Below, piece after piece: positions 24,686 through 34,165 of a DNA stretch of 64,000 nucleotides. Source of the DNA: Aphrophora alni. Lineage: Eukaryota; Arthropoda; Insecta; Hemiptera; Aphrophoridae. Both the position numbers and the translations under genes were made by a program. The notes beneath the pieces were generated by a model. The model worked only from the letters and a program-made list of their open reading frames with translations, was not told where the DNA came from and ran no database searches. Location: contig OY740777.1 of assembly GCA_963513935.1 (NCBI GenBank), forward strand, positions 14,619,092 through 14,683,091, in the 5' to 3' direction. Within the stretch, counting starts at the first letter, position 1. The number at the start of each line of letters is the position of its first letter.

Positions 24686-24985
24686 CTTGGTATAACCTAA
24701 AATTATCAAAATAATGTATTTATTGATGCAAATGAACTTGATCAGCAGTTTTGTTTGTTATTTTATGCAAATGGTTGCTATGGTAATTACAGATTATTTT
24801 TAATATTAATCCAAGCTAGGATTACGCAAATGGTTGCTATGGTAATCAAAAATTATTAATAATATTAGTCCAAGCTAAGCGTAACCTAAAAATAATCCAA
24901 ATAATTTAATTGTTGATGCTGATGAACTCAATCAGATCTTGACCTGTTATTTTATGCAAACGGTTGTTATGGTAATAAATATAAA
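24686..24985 (+). repeat. Degenerate tandem duplication with X-box-like palindromes
   Basis: A block beginning GGTATAACCTAAAATTATC (about 24689) and ending ATGCAAATGGTTGCTATGG is repeated from about 24884, ending at 24976. A shorter copy of its second half lies between them. Three GGTTGYTATGGTAAT palindromes result, at 24773, 24832 and 24962. The duplication directly abuts the Helitron helicase remnant. Confidence 0.8.
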
Positions 24986-24989
24986 AATG

Positions 24990-25479
24990 GCTACAAATCG
25001 GCATGTGTTAAGGTTAGTTAATCATTTTTTAAACTAATTTTCTAACCCTTAAAATAACATTTCTCAAAATCCTTTCTTACTACACCTTTATATAGTGTTA
25101 GGAAGACACCTTGAATATTTCAAGAATCTAGCAATCACAGTTTTGTCTGTACGTTGATTATGAATCAGTCAGTCAGGACTCTTATTTTATAGCTAGGGAT
25201 TAAAAATGATTCCTGTATTTGTATTAAAAAGAAACAATTATATAAATAATTTAGAGATAGGATTAATTGAGTTGAGAATTTTAAGGGTTATAAAAAGGGT
25301 ATAAACTTTTTACAAGCTTCGGTGTGTAGCCTTGGAACTATGTGTTTATCATATTATTTTAGTCTTCCGCATCTCCCGATTTACATAACATATTCTCAAG
25401 ACCTTGTAAGTAAACAGATGTCTTAAATAATAACAAGATCTGTTGGTAAAACATTAAAGTTTTAATTTTTACTTTCTAA
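24990..25479. other. AT-rich DNA, nothing recognised
   Basis: No gene or clear repeat was recognised. Confidence 0.4.
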
Positions 25480-25725
25480 AATAATACGTACTATAGGGAA
25501 GGTTTTGGAGTAGATTTTGTGAGGTACTCTGAGATCAAAAGTGCCTGTCTGTCTGTCTGTCGTTGGTACAGTGCCCTATTAATCAAATGCATCTATCGAC
25601 TTGAATTAAATTGAATTTATCCCGAGACACAGTCAAAATATCCCACATATGGCAGATTTGATTAAAACTGTCCAATCGTTTGGGCTGTAGAATATTGCCA
25701 GGCAGACATAAAAAAAAAAAACACT
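25480..25725 (+). repeat. Old dispersed element fragment (GTCTGTCTGTC type)
   Basis: Contains GCCTGTCTGTCTGTCTGTCG at 25543-25562, then GATTTGATTAAAACTGTCC and GTTTGGGCTGTAGAA followed by an A-rich tail at about 25710. The phrase GTTTGGGCTGTAG recurs near 63531-63543 after GATTAAAATCCGGTCC, so a second copy lies at about 63340-63600. No coding capacity. Confidence 0.45.
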
Positions 25726-25736
25726 TTTTTAAACTC

Positions 25737-25985
25737 AGTTTACCTCAAAATATTTATATCTGTAAAAACTGAATCGAAATTTCGACCAATCACATGACTG
25801 CTTTCAGTCTGGCCTGTTTGTGTTATGGGGACAAGCACTGTGTCTATAGCGCGTGGAACAGACAACTTTACTGTAAAATAGGGGTTGTAAACAAATTTTC
25901 TTTCGTCACTTATGAAACCGTATGGTCTAGTACCATGTGACTCGTTATTTAAACTGATTATTTCAACCTTTACTGTTAAATACAA
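25737..25985 (-). CDS. Orphan protein-like frame with splice-like borders
   Basis: A minus-strand frame of about 80 codons with balanced composition, unlike the chance frames around it; it includes ISDERKFVYNPYFTVKLSVP and QTESSHVIGRNFDSVF. It is bordered upstream by TTGTATTTAACAG (acceptor-like, AG at about 25981) and downstream by TTTTGAG|GTAAAC (donor-like, at about 25737). Open length, composition and borders together fit an internal exon of an unrecognised minus-strand gene or a fragment of a mobile-element protein. No family was recognised and there is no neighbouring exon to support it. Confidence 0.25.
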
Positions 25986-26009
25986 CATATGTTTTTTACA
26001 TCCCAATAA

Positions 26010-26484
26010 ACCCTTGTTTTTAACAGGTGAATTACCTTAAGCGGTTCGTTTTACCATTCATTATAGAGCAGCCACTTGAATGACAGAAGTCTAATAGGTT
26101 AAGACAGTTTACGTGTTTCTAATTCGTGTAGAGGCGTTAATAATAAAGTTCTCGATAACAACCAAAACAATAGTGTAGCTGTTATAAAATAAACGTCTCC
26201 ATGTCGACTTTGTCCATTTTAGTGAAATTAGAATTTCCCTCATACAAAATTCCAAGTAAAATATTACATCAAGAAATAATATGATGTGGGAGGTTCCTTT
26301 AAAATTTTTGAATGATTAACTTCAGAGCTGATTTTTTTTTAGACGAAAACCTATATTTGTTTATTTCACGGGTTTCTAAGAAAGTTAGTGCATTATTTCT
26401 GCATGGTATAATACGTGAACAAATTGTATTAAAAAAAATAAAAACGAAAATTTATGAAAACAGCAATAATAATATGGTTTAATC
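26010..26484. other. AT-rich DNA, nothing recognised
   Basis: No gene, RNA gene or repeat was recognised. Confidence 0.4.
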
Positions 26485-26790
26485 TGACTTTTGCCATCAT
26501 TTACGTATATAAAAGCTAATACACGACGTTTCGTGAGTATAATCAACTCTCGTTATCAAGTGTAAACTAGAGCATAAAAAGGAAAAAAAACCTGTGTATT
26601 GTGGTTTTATCTGATCAAGTGTTTTTACTGCTTAAGCCTAGTTTTAGGTTTGAGTTATTAGGTTAAAAATTTAGTTTTAGTTTTCAACATTTCTATTTTG
26701 ATGTTTTTCACATGATATCGTGAGTTGATTTATACTCTCGAAACTTCGTTAGTTTTTATATACACAAATAATGCAAATGACCGTTTAAAC
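26485..26790. mobile_element. Foldback made of two Penelope-type tails
   Basis: The left part (26490-26562) is the reverse complement of the right part (26705-26788) over about 75 bases, including CATTTACGTATATAAAA / TTTTTATATACACAAATAATG and CGTTTCGTGAGTATAATCAA / TTGATTTATACTCTCGAAAC. Each arm carries the hairpin-plus-CGAAAC motif found after the Penelope-like ORF at 52340-52376, here at 26528-26560 (minus) and 26711-26744 (plus). The loop of about 140 bp has no open frame. Inverted pairs of terminal segments are known for Penelope-like elements. Confidence 0.65.
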
Positions 26791-27118
26791 AATATTATTA
26801 ATATGAATAATAGATCATTATTAAATAACTTTAAAACGAAAACAACATTGTTTGTACAACAAGATGCAAATAGAATAATTGCATAGGGAGTCACGAGAGC
26901 TGACTTGCATTTCCTTTATAATGATCATGTTTAACAGGATTTACAAGTGTCGTACAAACGTGAAACTTGAGTTGAGTTTATTGAGAACATTGTACCGTTG
27001 GAAGAGATGTAAACGTTTCAAGGATTAACAATCGTGATTTTGTTTTTGTAGTCAATTGAGAATACTTCACAAGAGTACTTATCCAAATAAACAGTTGAAG
27101 CGTTGAATTACCGTTAAA
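26791..27118. other. Spacer, nothing recognised
   Basis: No gene or repeat was recognised. Confidence 0.4.
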
Positions 27119-27370
27119 AACAAGTTGATGGGGCCATCGTGGTACTTACCCAGCCCTATCGTACATTGTAATACAAGCAGATCCTCTCAATGTATTGTCC
27201 AAAAGTTGGTTTCTTTAAACTTGTGGGAAATGTTATTGGAAATTGTATTGGTAGATTAAAGGGACTGGTTGTTTAAAACAGTTTTTAAACTTGTAATTGT
27301 GAACACCACTAGTTTATTGACGTCGGTAAGATGACTTGCTTCGCTCCTGTCGGTGAATCAGCCTTGCAGG
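27119..27370 (+). repeat. Dispersed repeat family B, copy 1
   Basis: Starts ACAAGTTGATGGGGCCATCG and contains TACTTACCCAG, AAGCAGATCCT, AATTGTATTGGTAGAT and AAACAGTTTTTA, ending after TAATTGTGAACACCA. The same ordered landmarks occur at 36480 and 55154 (plus strand) and, inverted, at about 31500-31660 and 38580-38800. It is a short non-coding element, probably a SINE or MITE; the ends are not sharp enough to decide. Confidence 0.7.
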
Positions 27371-28054
27371 ATTTCGTAACACTTTATTGGGAGATCAGGG
27401 TTGGAAAATTAATTTTTTGACAATAACTTACTTATTTATCGATGCAGGGAGATGGGTTGGTACCATTACATGCAGAATTGAAATTTTGCAGTTTTTTATA
27501 ATATATCTTTGATATTTGTAAATAAAAAAAATTTCAATAGAGTTGTATTTCAGCACACATTAGTCCCCTATACAAAATTTAATGTTCGTATGTAATTTTT
27601 GAAGCAGCTATCGTGCTTACGTACTAAGGACAACAACAAAGAATGTGGACGGACGGACGTTGAAAAAACAGCGGTTGTAATATCGTTTAGCAAACTTCGT
27701 AAGGAAAATCCTCATGTTCAGAAAAAAATAATTCAAAGGATTATTGGTTGTGGGAGGGGGGATTATTTTATTGCTTAAATCGGTTCTTAGTGAGAATTTA
27801 AAGTCTAACAAAATAATTGTCGTTATTTAGAGATTAGTATAATTTGGAATAAATAAATTTATTGAAAAATTGGTTTAGTGTACATTTTTTATTTTTAAAT
27901 ATTTTCATTTTCTTAACTCCAATGAAATACATTCTTGCGAACAAATTTTAGTAATTAATACATTAAAATGAAAAGTTGACCCTGTGTAATATAACCTCCA
28001 AGTTCATGCATGCCTAGTTTAAATAATTAATTATAAGGATACAAAATATTAGAT
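27371..28054. other. AT-rich DNA, nothing recognised
   Basis: A GTGGACGGACGGACGTTG phrase at 27643-27660 resembles pieces at 38278 and 55527. The minus frame 27617-27811 lies across it and is not credible. Confidence 0.4.
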
Positions 28055-28109
28055 AGAATAAAACTCGAACACAATTTCTCAATGAAACTACGTTTACTTA
28101 ATCAAACGA

Positions 28110-28137
28110 GTTTCAACGACAAAGTTGCCATCCTCAG
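28110..28137 (-). other. Hammerhead-like motif, CTGAGGA...GAAAC
   Basis: Minus strand: CTGAGGA, then T, then a weak hairpin (GGCAAC / GTCGTT, TTT loop), then GAAAC. Both conserved boxes of a hammerhead core (CUGANGA and GAAA) are intact, but one extra base precedes stem II and the stem has an A-C mismatch and G-U pairs. Activity is unproven. Confidence 0.3.
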
Positions 28138-28221
28138 TGATACATGAGCTACAATAATTAACTATAACTGTTATCGTAAACTATGCAAGTGATAGTTTAA
28201 TTATTGTAGCTCATATATCAC

Positions 28222-28249
28222 TCAGGATGGCGACTTTGTCGTTGAAACG
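28222..28249 (+). other. Hammerhead-like motif, CTCAGGA...GAAAC
   Basis: Partner of the motif at 28110-28137. The hairpin GGCGAC / GTCGTT is better paired, and GAAAC is followed by palindromic GCGT (ACGCGT overlapping). The first box is CTCAGGA, a G-to-C change at a position essential in true hammerheads, so this copy should be inactive. Confidence 0.3.
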
Positions 28250-28303
28250 CGTTTGATTAAGTAAACGTAATTTTTATGAGATTTTGTGTTCGAGTATTAT
28301 TAG

Positions 28304-28559
28304 CCTATATCTAATATTATCTCACAAGTCAAGCTCAATATTTAATTTATTTTAATAACCTCATTTAACTGGGTAACAATTTTTAGCCAGATAATTATCA
28401 TATATTACCTATCACATATATCTCCTCTTATAATTCAAATAACCAAACGTTTTTATTTTATTTTACAATCTTTATGTTTGTTTGCTCATATATAGGGAAA
28501 TTAATGTTAAAAGCAAACTTGATGTTTTTTGGGAAACGGATATATAATTTGGAGTTCTT
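28304..28559. other. Spacer, nothing recognised
   Basis: No gene or repeat was recognised. Confidence 0.4.
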
Positions 28560-28700
28560 GAATTCAAAATAACTGGATGTTTCTCTGTCGTACTGTTTTA
28601 CAGCCGAAACGCGTAGACTGATTTTAATAAAATTTAGTACGTGGCATATTTTGGCCCGCGAGGCTGTTGTAAAAATATTAATATCTTATAAATGGGGTAA
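28560..28700 (+). repeat. Possible fragment of dispersed family A
   Basis: Contains CTGTCGTACTGTTTTACAGC and GACTGATTTTAATAAAATTT, resembling ACCGATTTCAATCAAATTT at about 47287 and the start of the 16130 copy. The match is short and divergent. Confidence 0.35.
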
Positions 28701-29017
28701 CCGATTTAGTTTAAATGTTATTAAAACATGGCGATTTATGAAACCCAAACTTACAAGTAAAAATAAATTTCGGTTCATGAATAATTGGGAAAAAAAGAAA
28801 TTAAAGCTTTCTCGTTGTCCTTAAAAGCACGATTTTAATATTATACGATTTAGGCTATGGATATATTTATAGCAAAAGCACAACAATTTGCGACATATTT
28901 AAATTAATATAATTCTTTTTTAAACTTTGCATAATATTTTAATAAACTTGCTTTTTAATAAACTTGCAATAATATTTCACAGTTTGTTATATAAATATAT
29001 ATGTATATATGTATATA
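28701..29017. other. AT-rich spacer with TATA-type simple sequence
   Basis: ATATATGTATATATGTATAT simple sequence at 28996-29020 abuts the long-TIR element; nothing else was recognised. Confidence 0.5.
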
Positions 29018-29787
29018 TATACCGTGTCCTAAAAGTCCCACCCCCCTATTATTTTTTTTATTAATGGAAATAGACATATTTGCTTTGGGGAAAGTTTAGA
29101 TAACCAAAGGAGGAGTGTCCTGAAGTATCAACATTTTTAACCCTTACCCACAAAATGGGGTAGTTTGGGGATAAGTCAAGAATTTTAAATAGCAACCCCT
29201 ATTGAGTGATACCACATTTTAAAGGTCTTTTAGAAATAAGAATAATGGCGCAAACTAGAGGTCTCTAAGTTCATCCTAACCAACATAGCGACGAATCGAA
29301 TTGTGAATTTTACGTTAATAATTACACCGGAAATGTTACGAAATGTACAACATGCTTTTGAGTCCAGAATCTATTTCTGCCCAGAAGTAAATGGTAGCCA
29401 TTTCGAGAACTTAATCTGAGCTAAAAAGCAAGGTTTAGCTCTTACCATCATTTTACCAACATAGAGGAGTTTGTAATGTAATATAAACAACCGGAGTTTG
29501 TAGGTTAACATTCACAATTCGATTGGTCGCTATGTTGGATAGGATGAACTTAGAGACCTTTAGTTTGCGCCATTATTCTTATTTCTAAAAGATCTTTAAA
29601 ATGAGGTATCACTTAATAGGGGTTGGTATTAAAAATTCTTGACTTACCCCCAGGGGTAAGGGTTGAGAATGTTGATACTTCAAAAAAGCCTTCTTTTGGC
29701 TATCTAAACTTTCCCCAAAGCAAATCTGTCTATTTCCATTAATAAAAAAAATAATAGGGGGGTGGGACTTTTAGGACACTTGGTATA
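29018..29787. mobile_element. 770-bp element with 290-bp terminal inverted repeats
   Basis: The left arm 29018-29312 and right arm 29498-29787 are inverted copies over their whole length: GTGTCCTAAAAGTCCCACC starts at 29024 and its complement ends at 29779. Shared inner landmarks include TTTGCTTTGGGGAAAGTTTA, GGTCTCTAAGTTCATCC and CGAATTGTGAATTTTACG. TATACC / GGTATA flank both ends, compatible with a TA target site as in Tc1/mariner-like elements. The 185-bp centre has no open frame. It is a non-autonomous DNA transposon or MITE; the superfamily is inferred from the ends only. Confidence 0.85.
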
Positions 29788-30517
29788 CAAAACGTCCTTC
29801 ATCTGGATATAAGGCAGTTGTTAGTGTTAAATTACTCGCGTTTTAAGTTTATATGTTAACAAACAAAAAGACGTTAATTTGTTTAAGAGAATTTTTATCT
29901 TCTCTAACGCATAAAACGCAAAGAAAAGACAAAATTATTAGATGTACTTACTTTATATTGTATTTATAGAGTACTGAAAAAAAGCAAACAAAATATTATT
30001 TGACATTAAAAACTAACTCGATGTTTGCCACTCCATTCAGACTCACCTTTCATTGGAAACTAGGCATATCCCGCTTAGTGATAATGGAAAATTTATAGAC
30101 CACTTAACAACAACCTAAAGCGTTGTACTAATAGTGGATTATTAATAACACATCTTACTTGGCCATCATTAGCACACCGCCCTCTGGCAATGTGATACAA
30201 TTGTTGGAAACAATCAAAGCAATTATTGACAACTTTTATATTTGTTTAAATAATATTTTAATCCGCAGTAATTGAAAGGTATTAGTTATTGATAAGAGAA
30301 AACATGGAAGATTTGATAGAAACATTTAAAACTAATTAACACTGTTTCACTGTTGCATTATTGGATTTTTTTTTCTGAAAAATATTAAATATCAAATGTT
30401 GTAGTGATGTCATTTATCATTTCGAAATTATAATTTACGTTTTAGTTATTATTTTGGTAATCGTGAAAAAAAAAATTCTACTTTGTTTTTTGAGTGATCT
30501 GTCAACAGTGCCTAAGT
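29788..30517. other. AT-rich DNA, nothing recognised
   Basis: No gene or clear repeat was recognised. Confidence 0.4.
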
Positions 30518-30640
30518 GGACACAAAAATTAAGATACGGGCGTGAAATTTGTTATAATGTGATCATTGTACGCTATTGAAATTCAGAAAAATCGATTTGA
30601 CAATTTCAAAATGGCCATTTTAAACAGTTTCTTGTTCATA
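30518..30640 (+). repeat. Dispersed repeat shared with 60.7 kb
   Basis: The 20 bases GGACACAAAAATTAAGATAC (30518-30537) recur exactly in inverse orientation at 60730-60749, with weaker similarity continuing on one side. An ATGGCCATTTTAAA phrase at about 30611 resembles GCAGCCATTTTAAA near 38416. Confidence 0.45.
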
Positions 30641-30820
30641 TCTTGAGTATTATTCACTATATTAAAAACAAATTTTAGATTTCTAATTTACATCTCTCTA
30701 CAATGACAAACAGCAAATTTATTGTAAATAAATATTGACCTAGTCTTGTGACACGGTATACTGGATAGAATAAAACTTTGAACACAAATTCTCGTAAATA
30801 GTACGTTTATTTGTTCAAAA

Positions 30821-30848
30821 ATTTCAACGACAACGTCGTCATCTTCAG
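30821..30848 (-). other. Hammerhead-like motif, CTGAAGA...GAAAT
   Basis: Minus strand: CTGAAGA, one T, a six-pair hairpin GACGAC-GTT-GTCGTT, then GAAAT. Both conserved boxes are intact and the stem is complete; only the extra base before stem II departs from the classical core. This is one of the best preserved copies in the window. Confidence 0.35.
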
Positions 30849-31069
30849 TGAAGCACGAGCTACAATGATACAATAAGTATACATTACTTTGAATTATAGA
30901 TGAACAATGGCATTGTGGTGAACTATAAACACCAAGTACCTTACCACAAGTTAGGTAGAATAACACAACAGAAATAAACGTTTGATAATTAATGTAGAAG
31001 TGGGAGGGGGGATTGTCAGTTTAGTTTTATAACTTTTACTTTATTTTGTTAATATTAGTTTATAACCCT

Positions 31070-31097
31070 CCGATGATGGTAAATTGATTACCGAAAT
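31070..31097 (+). other. Hammerhead-like motif, CCGATGA...GAAAT
   Basis: CCGATGA, one T, a perfect five-pair stem GGTAA-ATTGA-TTACC, then GAAATGTAC. The first box has C instead of U at its second position. The flanks (ACCCTCCG before, GTCAGGGAACTG after) are conserved in the inverted copy at 54.6 kb, so this is a repeat-family feature and not chance. Confidence 0.3.
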
Positions 31098-31227
31098 GTA
31101 CGTCAGGGAACTGTAATAACAAAGGTTAATAAATGTTTACCGAAATTTTATTTGCATTGTGTTATTTGTAAGGGACTTAGTGTTTACAATTATGAATTAT
31201 AGTTTAGTTATTGTAGCTCATGGATCA

Positions 31228-31255
31228 CTGAAGATGTCGACTTTGTCTTTGAAAC
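31228..31255 (+). other. Hammerhead-like motif, CTGAAGA...GAAAC
   Basis: Right-arm counterpart of 30821-30848. Both boxes are intact (CTGAAGA and GAAAC) but the hairpin between them (GTCGAC / GTCTTT) has lost pairs. Confidence 0.3.
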
Positions 31256-31299
31256 GGGTTTGAATAAAAAAAAATGTTCAGGTTTTATTTTAGCGAGAA

Positions 31300-31660
31300 A
31301 AGTTATTATAAACAATAGGCCTGACCTCTACAAAAATTGGATATTCGTATAGTTTCGAGATACTGGAGGGTCGAGGCACTGACACTTCTTCGCATATGTA
31401 AGACGGTTACTAAGGCTGTGACACTGACACGAGCGAGGGAGTGGAGACTTATTCATAAATACAGATCTTCGAAGTTAAATAAATCTCTCTAACAACTGTT
31501 TTAAACAAACTTACTCTACAGGGAAGTGACCTTTTGATCTACCAATACAATTTAACATTTTCTACAAGACCCATTAAACCATTAGTTGGGCAATGCATTT
31601 AGAGGATCTGTTTATACGTACGTTGGGGTAAGTACTATGATAGCGCCTACGAAGTTGTTA
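31300..31660 (-). repeat. Dispersed repeat family B, copy 4 (inverted)
   Basis: Reverse-complement matches to 27119-27370 and 36480-36780: AGAGGATCTGTTTATACG (31600-31617), GGGGTAAGTACTATGATAG, TTTTGATCTACCAATACAAT and TTTTAAACAAACTTACTC. The part from 31300 to 31500 is less certain and is less AT-rich than average. Confidence 0.6.
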
Positions 31661-33060
31661 CACTAGCATTTACAATCTCTATGAGCACTGTGGCGGAATT
31701 TACAATGCAAATTGATTATTCCACTAACTGTTATAATAGGACAGATTTAAAGAACAAAGAAAAACGGACTCTAATACAGTATCAAGTATCTCTAGGAACT
31801 TTTGTATATTCTAAATCAGTATCTAAAGTGAAAACCTATAATAATTATGTTTTATGCTATCTGTCGGAAACGTTAAAACATATTTTAAACTACAAAAAAA
31901 AAATATATATATATTTTTTAAATATTCTATTTAAAATGTTGGAGACAAATGTATTAAAATGTTTACAAACTTGTGGCTTTGAGAAGTATGGATAATTTTA
32001 TTAATTCATCATGTTATTTTCGTTTATTTATGCTGAATGGATATTTGATTATTTAGTTGTCAAGATAAAGGAAATCATAAAGTTTTGATTTTAGTTTTCC
32101 AGATGTTTATGTAGAGAATTCGCGGACTGATATTTACTTTTTAATATCAAATCGTTGTTGCAATTTTAGGATAAATGATTTATTAAATATTGTTTCACCC
32201 TCACGATCAATAGAAACTAATATTAATAAATAGACTTGGTCAATACGATCACAAAAATGACAGTGACATTTTAAAACCTGTACTAAACGAAAATAACTTC
32301 ACGTTTATTTCCTGGTAACATTAACAGCTAAAATAATTTAATTTTCTTAACATTGACTCACGTATTGTTGTTGAAGAGAAAGTTTTTTATGTTGGTAGTA
32401 TTGAAACTGATTGATTTTTACGACGCCTGCGATAAAAAAAAAAAAGTTACGTCAATGAAGGTACAGTCACTTTGAAGACTATTTACTCAGTAGTTTACAT
32501 ATAAAATGTGAAAGGTAATTATGCAAATAGGTTTTATTGATTTAATATTCTATGTACAAAATTCCCCATTAGTAAACACATGTTGCACGACTTTTGGCTC
32601 GACTCAATGGTCAGGATTTTTTCTATATTTATAAATTATGACCAACATTTATTATACTATAAAAGAATAATAAAAATAAATCAACTAATCATAGATATAA
32701 ACAACGTTTTATACAAGTTTAGACGCAGTTTATTTTAAATCAATATGGAAACGAATAAACGAAAATATTGAAAGATTTCTGTTTTAAAGTTATATGATAA
32801 TGATAGATTGTTCAAGTTAAACATAAGATTTCAGATGTTTGTCATCATATTTTCATATGATAACTAATTCTCCAAATGAGTAAGTGATAACTTTAAATTT
32901 TACATATAAATGGATTACAATTTAATATTTATTTAAAAAAATTTAAATTATTAGTAATGATCTTTTTCTTTTTTATTACAAAAGTGACCGGTACATTTTC
33001 GGATTATTTACAACAAACCAAACAAAATTATCATACAACATATATTCGATCTAGCTTTAC
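31661..33060. other. AT-rich DNA, nothing recognised
   Basis: The plus frame 31681-31995 (104 codons) starts in a phrase, AGCACTGTGGCGGAA, that recurs near 55757 as AGCACTGTGGCAGAA, so its start is repeat-derived. No domain is seen. Confidence 0.4.
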
Positions 33061-33062
33061 TA

Positions 33063-33411
33063 TCTATCTTTCCGCCATTTTGTTCCTTTAGAAGAAAAGG
33101 ATTATAATTCCAGAAATAGATAAGATATTGAGTTCAGATTTGGTATAAGAATTTTGTGTGTTATGTTTTACAAGTACACCAAACAGGAAGACTTTATTTA
33201 TGCAATTTTTAACATAGCGGTCGTTTAAAATTTTTTTGAGGTTAACTGTTTTGGCAATATTCGACTTAAAAAGTTTTAAACGGCCGCCATTTTGAAAATT
33301 ATGTAAATAAAGTTTTTGTGTTCATTACACTTGTAAACTGAACTCAATATTTTCTCTATTTTTGCAGTTACTGCTTTTTTTTGTAAAAAAAACAAAATGG
33401 CGGATAGACGT
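33063..33411. mobile_element. 350-bp foldback element
   Basis: The left arm 33063-33237 and right arm 33268-33411 are inverted copies: TCTTTCCGCCATTTTGTTCC versus the complement of AAAACAAAATGGCGGATAGA, and AGATATTGAGTTCAGATTTG versus the complement of AACTGAACTCAATATTTTCT. The right arm is shorter, with deletions in the middle. It is non-coding, a MITE or foldback type; target duplications were not identified. Confidence 0.7.
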
Positions 33412-34054
33412 ATAATGAAGCGGAATTCGACTAAGTGTTGTTTCACATTTTTTATTCGTTTTGATCTATATAATCCGTACATGAATAGCTAGTTCACCAT
33501 TTTTGGGACACTCTAAATATAATCATAAGGAATAAATTTAACTATTGATTTCATTACCTTTTACGCACTTACACCATCTTGCCAACACAGAATAAAACAC
33601 TGGAGAGCTTAATGACCAGTTAGCATTGGAGCAGTACTAAAATACATCTAACTAAAAACTTCATTTAAATTCATCTGAAGAAATTTAAATGCCTTTCGTC
33701 TGAAGAGTGACAAGCAAAACACAAATTTTGTAAAATGCATTTCTTAACTTATATTTCAAGTCGTACTTGAAAATTTTAAATTATGTTTTTTATGTAGGCT
33801 AAGAGTAAGGTACGATAGTCATAAATTTTAAGTTATGGCTAAATCAAGTTTAAAAAAAGACTTTAATTAATAAAAATTACACTTGATTTATCATATACAC
33901 ATTTACAATTAAAAAAATTTAATTACTAAATATTTTTTTGTAAATGAAATAAAAATAATAATATATTCATTACTTTCTCACAAATTTCTACTTATGCTTA
34001 ACTTTTACACTTTATGCCAGCTATAGCAATGATGATGGTAGGGGTATGTAACAC
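33412..34054. other. AT-rich DNA with a small hairpin
   Basis: CATTTAAATT ... AAATTTAAATG at 33662-33692 forms a small stem; nothing else was recognised. Confidence 0.4.
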
Positions 34055-34165
34055 GTGAAAAATTCACGCCAATATCCAGACTTGAACCAGTCATCACTAA
34101 TAACCTAGATCTGCTGTTAGATACACGCGTGCTGCATCATATAAACTGTACCACCTCCCCTTTCC
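34055..34165 (-). repeat. tRNA-derived SINE-like head
   Basis: The minus strand carries GGTTCAAGTCTGG (34087-34099), a near-perfect RNA polymerase III B box. An A-box-like TGGTACAGTTTATATG lies about 55 bases upstream, near 34150. The segment between (GCAGCACGCGTGTATC, AACAGCAGATC) is tRNA-like but does not give a clean cloverleaf. Most likely a decayed tRNA-derived SINE. Confidence 0.4.

Larger units (their letters stand above)
28055..28303. mobile_element. 250-bp foldback element with head-to-head hammerhead-like cores
   Basis: Two arms of about 105 bp (28055-28160 and 28196-28303) are inverted copies with roughly 85-90% identity, separated by about 35 bp. Outer landmarks are CGAACACAATTTCTCA and its counterpart TGAGATTTTGTGTTCG; the inner ends are GAGCTACAATAATTAACT and AGTTTAATTATTGTAGCTC. 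Each arm has a CTGANGA-like heptamer, a hairpin and GAAAC, facing outward. There is no open frame. A larger relative lies at 30757-31285. Confidence 0.85.
30757..31285. mobile_element. Composite foldback related to 28055-28303
   Basis: The left arm 30757-30870 (TGGATAGAATAAAACTTTGAA ... ACGAGCTACAATGA, first 20 bases at 30764) matches the left arm at 28.06 kb. The right arm 31195-31285 (TTATTGTAGCTCATGGATCA ...) matches the right arm at 28.2 kb. The centre is about 325 bp instead of 35 bp and holds two other repeats: a block at 30895-30965 also found at 54482-54560, and a block at 30985-31145 also found inverted at 54600-54745. It is either an insertion into a foldback or a longer ancestral element. 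A minus-strand 92-codon frame (30688-30966) lies across these repeats and is not credible. Confidence 0.7.

Noticed and set aside
30688..30966. Minus-strand 92-codon open frame with Cys/His residues
   Set aside because: Lies across the arm of a foldback element and a second repeat block; the Cys/His spacing fits no zinc-finger pattern.
31681..31995. Plus-strand 104-codon open frame
   Set aside because: Its start is part of a phrase repeated at 55.76 kb and the rest includes poly-Lys/Ile/Tyr from simple sequence.
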